From assembly GCA_036567845.1 (NCBI GenBank), contig DATCTT010000410.1:1-6447 (forward strand): DNA of 6,447 bases. The letters are read 5' to 3'. The translations under genes were made by a program, and so were the position numbers. The first letter of the stretch is position 1, and each line of letters starts with the position of its first letter. The notes beneath the pieces are model-generated. The model searched no databases. It was not told the origin of the DNA and worked only from the letters and a program-made list of their open reading frames with translations. Positions 4,494-6,447 of this stretch are shown one piece after another. The DNA is from MWAR01 sp036567845. Its GTDB lineage: Bacteria; Muiribacteriota; Ozemobacteria; Ozemobacterales; Ozemobacteraceae.

Positions 4494-6447
4494 ATTAGAT
4501 TCCCGGAGGAGATAGGCTTCGACTTCCTGGGTCTTGCCTTTCACCTTGCGGAACGGCAGTTTTTCGGCCATCGGAGGGACTGCGCAGGTGGCGAGGAAGG
4601 CGCCCGACACGACGGTCCGGGTGCCGTCGGTCATGTGGGCAAGCAGAGCGAGGCGGGATGCGAGATTCACGGGGTCCCCGATGACGGTGTGATCGAGACG
4701 GACCGAGGTGGCGCCCAGGATGCCCGAGATGACGAGGCCGGTGTTGATGCCCATGGCGGTTTCGAGGCCCTCGGCGGCGAGCCGGCGGCGCACCCCCCGG
4801 ACGACGGTCAGAACGGCCCCGGCCATGGCGGCCGGCCCGCCCATCCGCTCGTGGTCGAAAACGACGAGGATCTTGTCACCGACCACCTTGTCGATTTCAG
4901 CGCCTCCCTGATGGGCAGCCAATTCGGCGTTGAGCGCTCCGAGATGGGCGCCGAGGGCGGCGAATACCTGCTCGGGCGTCTTGCCCTTGCAGTAGCTGTC
5001 GAAATGCAGCAGACAGGAAAACAGCACCGTGACCTCGCGGCGCTCACCCCGACCGCTTTCATCGGTTCGCCGGTCACGCACGGCGCGTCGAACCGAGCCC
5101 GAGACGAAGCGGCCCAAGATCGCAGCTTCCCGGAGAGCGCGCACCATCAAGTTGAACGCGACGGCCAGGGTTCCGAACTCATCGGATCGATCGAGCGGAA
5201 TTCGCACATCGAAGTTGCCGGCGGCGACTTCCATCATCGAGAGGCGCAACCGCTCCAGGGGCTTCAGCAGGCGGCCGCGCGCATACCAGGCAAGCGCGAG
5301 GGCGATCGTGACGAGACTCACGGCAAGAATGTTTCCGCCGAGCTGGAACCGGGCGGCCCGACGCTCGATCGAGTTCGTCTCGACCTGGCCGGCAATGACG
5401 AACCGGGAAAGGCTGCTTCCTGGAAATGCCTCGAACACGGGGCGACCGGGTGCGGATAGGTCGCGGCCGGTCTGGAGGACGCCGGTGTTCCGGGCCCGCT
5501 CGACGGCTCGCAGAAGGGTGCGCGGGGCCGAAACGGCAGGGGCGACCCATTCGCGGAACATCAGTTCGGCCATGCCGCCCACCATCCATATTTCCGGTGC
5601 TTCGGGCGTGGCATCGGGCGAATCGCCCGTCGTGGGAACCTCGACGATGCTGTCGATGCCGGAATGGCTTCCGAACCGCTCCCGGAACACCCGATCGACG
5701 TGCGAAAGCTCGCGCGAGTCGTCCCACATCCAGGAGAGCAGCCATTCGGTCGGGAATTTTCCGTCCCGGAACACGCGCATTTCCATCAGGAAAACACGGA
5801 TGAACGAGGTTTTCACCTCGAGCAGCTCCTCGGGGAAGGTCACCTGGGCGATCATAGCATCGATCCCGATGATGCCCTGGAAGATGTCGAAGAGGATGTC
5901 GGCCCGCATACTTTCGCGGATCTTGCTGGCTTCCGAGTCCTGAGGAATCGTCGATTCCTTCGCCTTTTTCCCGATGCGGGTGATACCGTCGCGGATTTTC
6001 CGTGCGAGAGAGCCGAAGACTTCGAGAATCGGCCGCTCTTCCGGCGGCATCATTTCTTCATCCATGCGCTTGCAGCAGATCAGCCCGATCTGGTCATCCG
6101 GGGCGACGCCGATGAGAAGCTCGGGTGAGGCCTCCCGCAGATACGGGCTGGTGAGGGCGCTCGCGCCGAGAATGGGGCGAAGCGCGGAGCGCATGTTGGA
6201 GGTCGGGCGGGATTCGAGAAGCCGGTAGGTTTCCGGCCGTCTGGCGATACGCGTCAGTACGCTGACGATGCTCGCGTGCAGGCGCATTCCGCCGTTGTCG
6301 AGACCAGCCAGATCGTCATGCAGCTTGTTGACGGTGGTTCGCAGCTCGACCCGGCCGTATTCGGTGACGGCGCGGCGCACCAGAACCCAGGCGGCGCCGG
6401 CGGGCACGATCGCCAGACCGAGGCAGGCCCCCAGCAGCATCCAGCCG
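4488..6447 (-). CDS. Membrane-bound HAMP plus class III nucleotide cyclase with unknown sensor domain, open at the right edge
   Basis: The protein would make cAMP (or cGMP) in response to an extracytoplasmic signal. The first ATG in the window is at 6440 (650 residues), but the frame stays open to the edge and no ribosome site is visible, so the true start may lie beyond it. Numbering from that ATG: membrane segment at about 2-20; a large extracytoplasmic region at about 25-365 that I do not recognise; second membrane segment at about 367-386; HAMP linker at about 388-440 (ending DEFGTLAVAFNLMV); and cyclase domain at about 465-640. Lys518 and Thr585 are the purine-specifying pair typical of class IIIb adenylate cyclases. 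Asp522 (in GDK) is the second metal ligand, and Asn592 and Arg596 are the transition-state residues. The first metal ligand, the Asp of the usual FSD motif, is Cys476 (LFSCLLHF), so catalysis may be weak or absent. Confidence 0.93.
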   Translation of the reverse strand, partial: GWMLLGACLGLAIVPAGAAWVLVRRAVTEYGRVELRTTVNKLHDDLAGLDNGGMRLHASIVSVLTRIARRPETYRLLESRPTSNMRSALRPILGASALTSPYLREASPELLIGVAPDDQIGLICCKRMDEEMMPPEERPILEVFGSLARKIRDGITRIGKKAKESTIPQDSEASKIRESMRADILFDIFQGIIGIDAMIAQVTFPEELLEVKTSFIRVFLMEMRVFRDGKFPTEWLLSWMWDDSRELSHVDRVFRERFGSHSGIDSIVEVPTTGDSPDATPEAPEIWMVGGMAELMFREWVAPAVSAPRTLLRAVERARNTGVLQTGRDLSAPGRPVFEAFPGSSLSRFVIAGQVETNSIERRAARFQLGGNILAVSLVTIALALAWYARGRLLKPLERLRLSMMEVAAGNFDVRIPLDRSDEFGTLAVAFNLMVRALREAAILGRFVSGSVRRAVRDRRTDESGRGERREVTVLFSCLLHFDSYCKGKTPEQVFAALGAHLGALNAELAAHQGGAEIDKVVGDKILVVFDHERMGGPAAMAGAVLTVVRGVRRRLAAEGLETAMGINTGLVISGILGATSVRLDHTVIGDPVNLASRLALLAHMTDGTRTVVSGAFLATCAVPPMAEKLPFRKVKGKTQEVEAYLLRESNV

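Noticed and set aside
4178..4498. Plus-strand open frame of 106 codons in the gap
   Set aside because: It has no ribosome site, no recognisable protein features and overlaps the cyclase stop region.
4479..5459. Long plus-strand open frame (326 codons) opposite the cyclase
   Set aside because: It is antisense to a clear cyclase domain, its translation is low-complexity and His/Gly/Asp-rich as expected of a GC-rich shadow frame, and it has no ribosome site.

Overview
The window is about 6.4 kb of GC-rich DNA from a Gram-negative (diderm) bacterium. The evidence for an outer membrane is a TolC-family channel encoded next to a periplasmic adaptor, plus several Sec-type signal peptides. The phylum cannot be fixed from this window. 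The cyclase and propeller proteins resemble the lineage-specific signalling and secreted proteins common in deltaproteobacteria-like or candidate-phylum genomes, but that is only an impression.

Layout, left to right. (1) 1-2396, minus strand: a two-gene efflux operon. The outer-membrane factor comes first (984-2396), then after 39 nt the membrane-fusion/adaptor protein (1-944), which is cut by the left edge. An inner-membrane pump is expected further left. (2) 2397-2631: the control region of this operon. It holds two striking perfect palindromes and faces, divergently, a strong sigma70-type promoter. (3) 2632-2791, plus strand: a complete tRNA-Ala(GGC) unit with promoter TTGACA-17-TAGAAT, the tRNA, and a 12-bp stem-loop terminator. 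(4) 2871-4073, minus strand: a secreted beta-propeller-like protein of unknown function. (5) 4074-4487: a gene-free stretch with a textbook intrinsic terminator (minus strand) only 28 nt before the propeller start codon, together with several short repeats and hairpins. (6) 4488-6447, minus strand: a membrane-bound HAMP plus class III nucleotide cyclase with a large, unrecognised extracytoplasmic sensor domain. It is open at the right edge.

The efflux pair clearly work together: the adaptor carries the hairpin-tip motif that docks on TolC-type channels. The cyclase and propeller genes share a strand but are separated by a terminator, so they are probably not one simple operon. The points most worth a second look are the cyclase, which has lost its first metal-binding aspartate (Cys at residue 476), the palindromes upstream of the efflux operon, and the terminator with tandem CU-rich motifs before the propeller gene, which may be an attenuator or the 3' end of a small RNA. 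No clearly new multi-gene system is visible.
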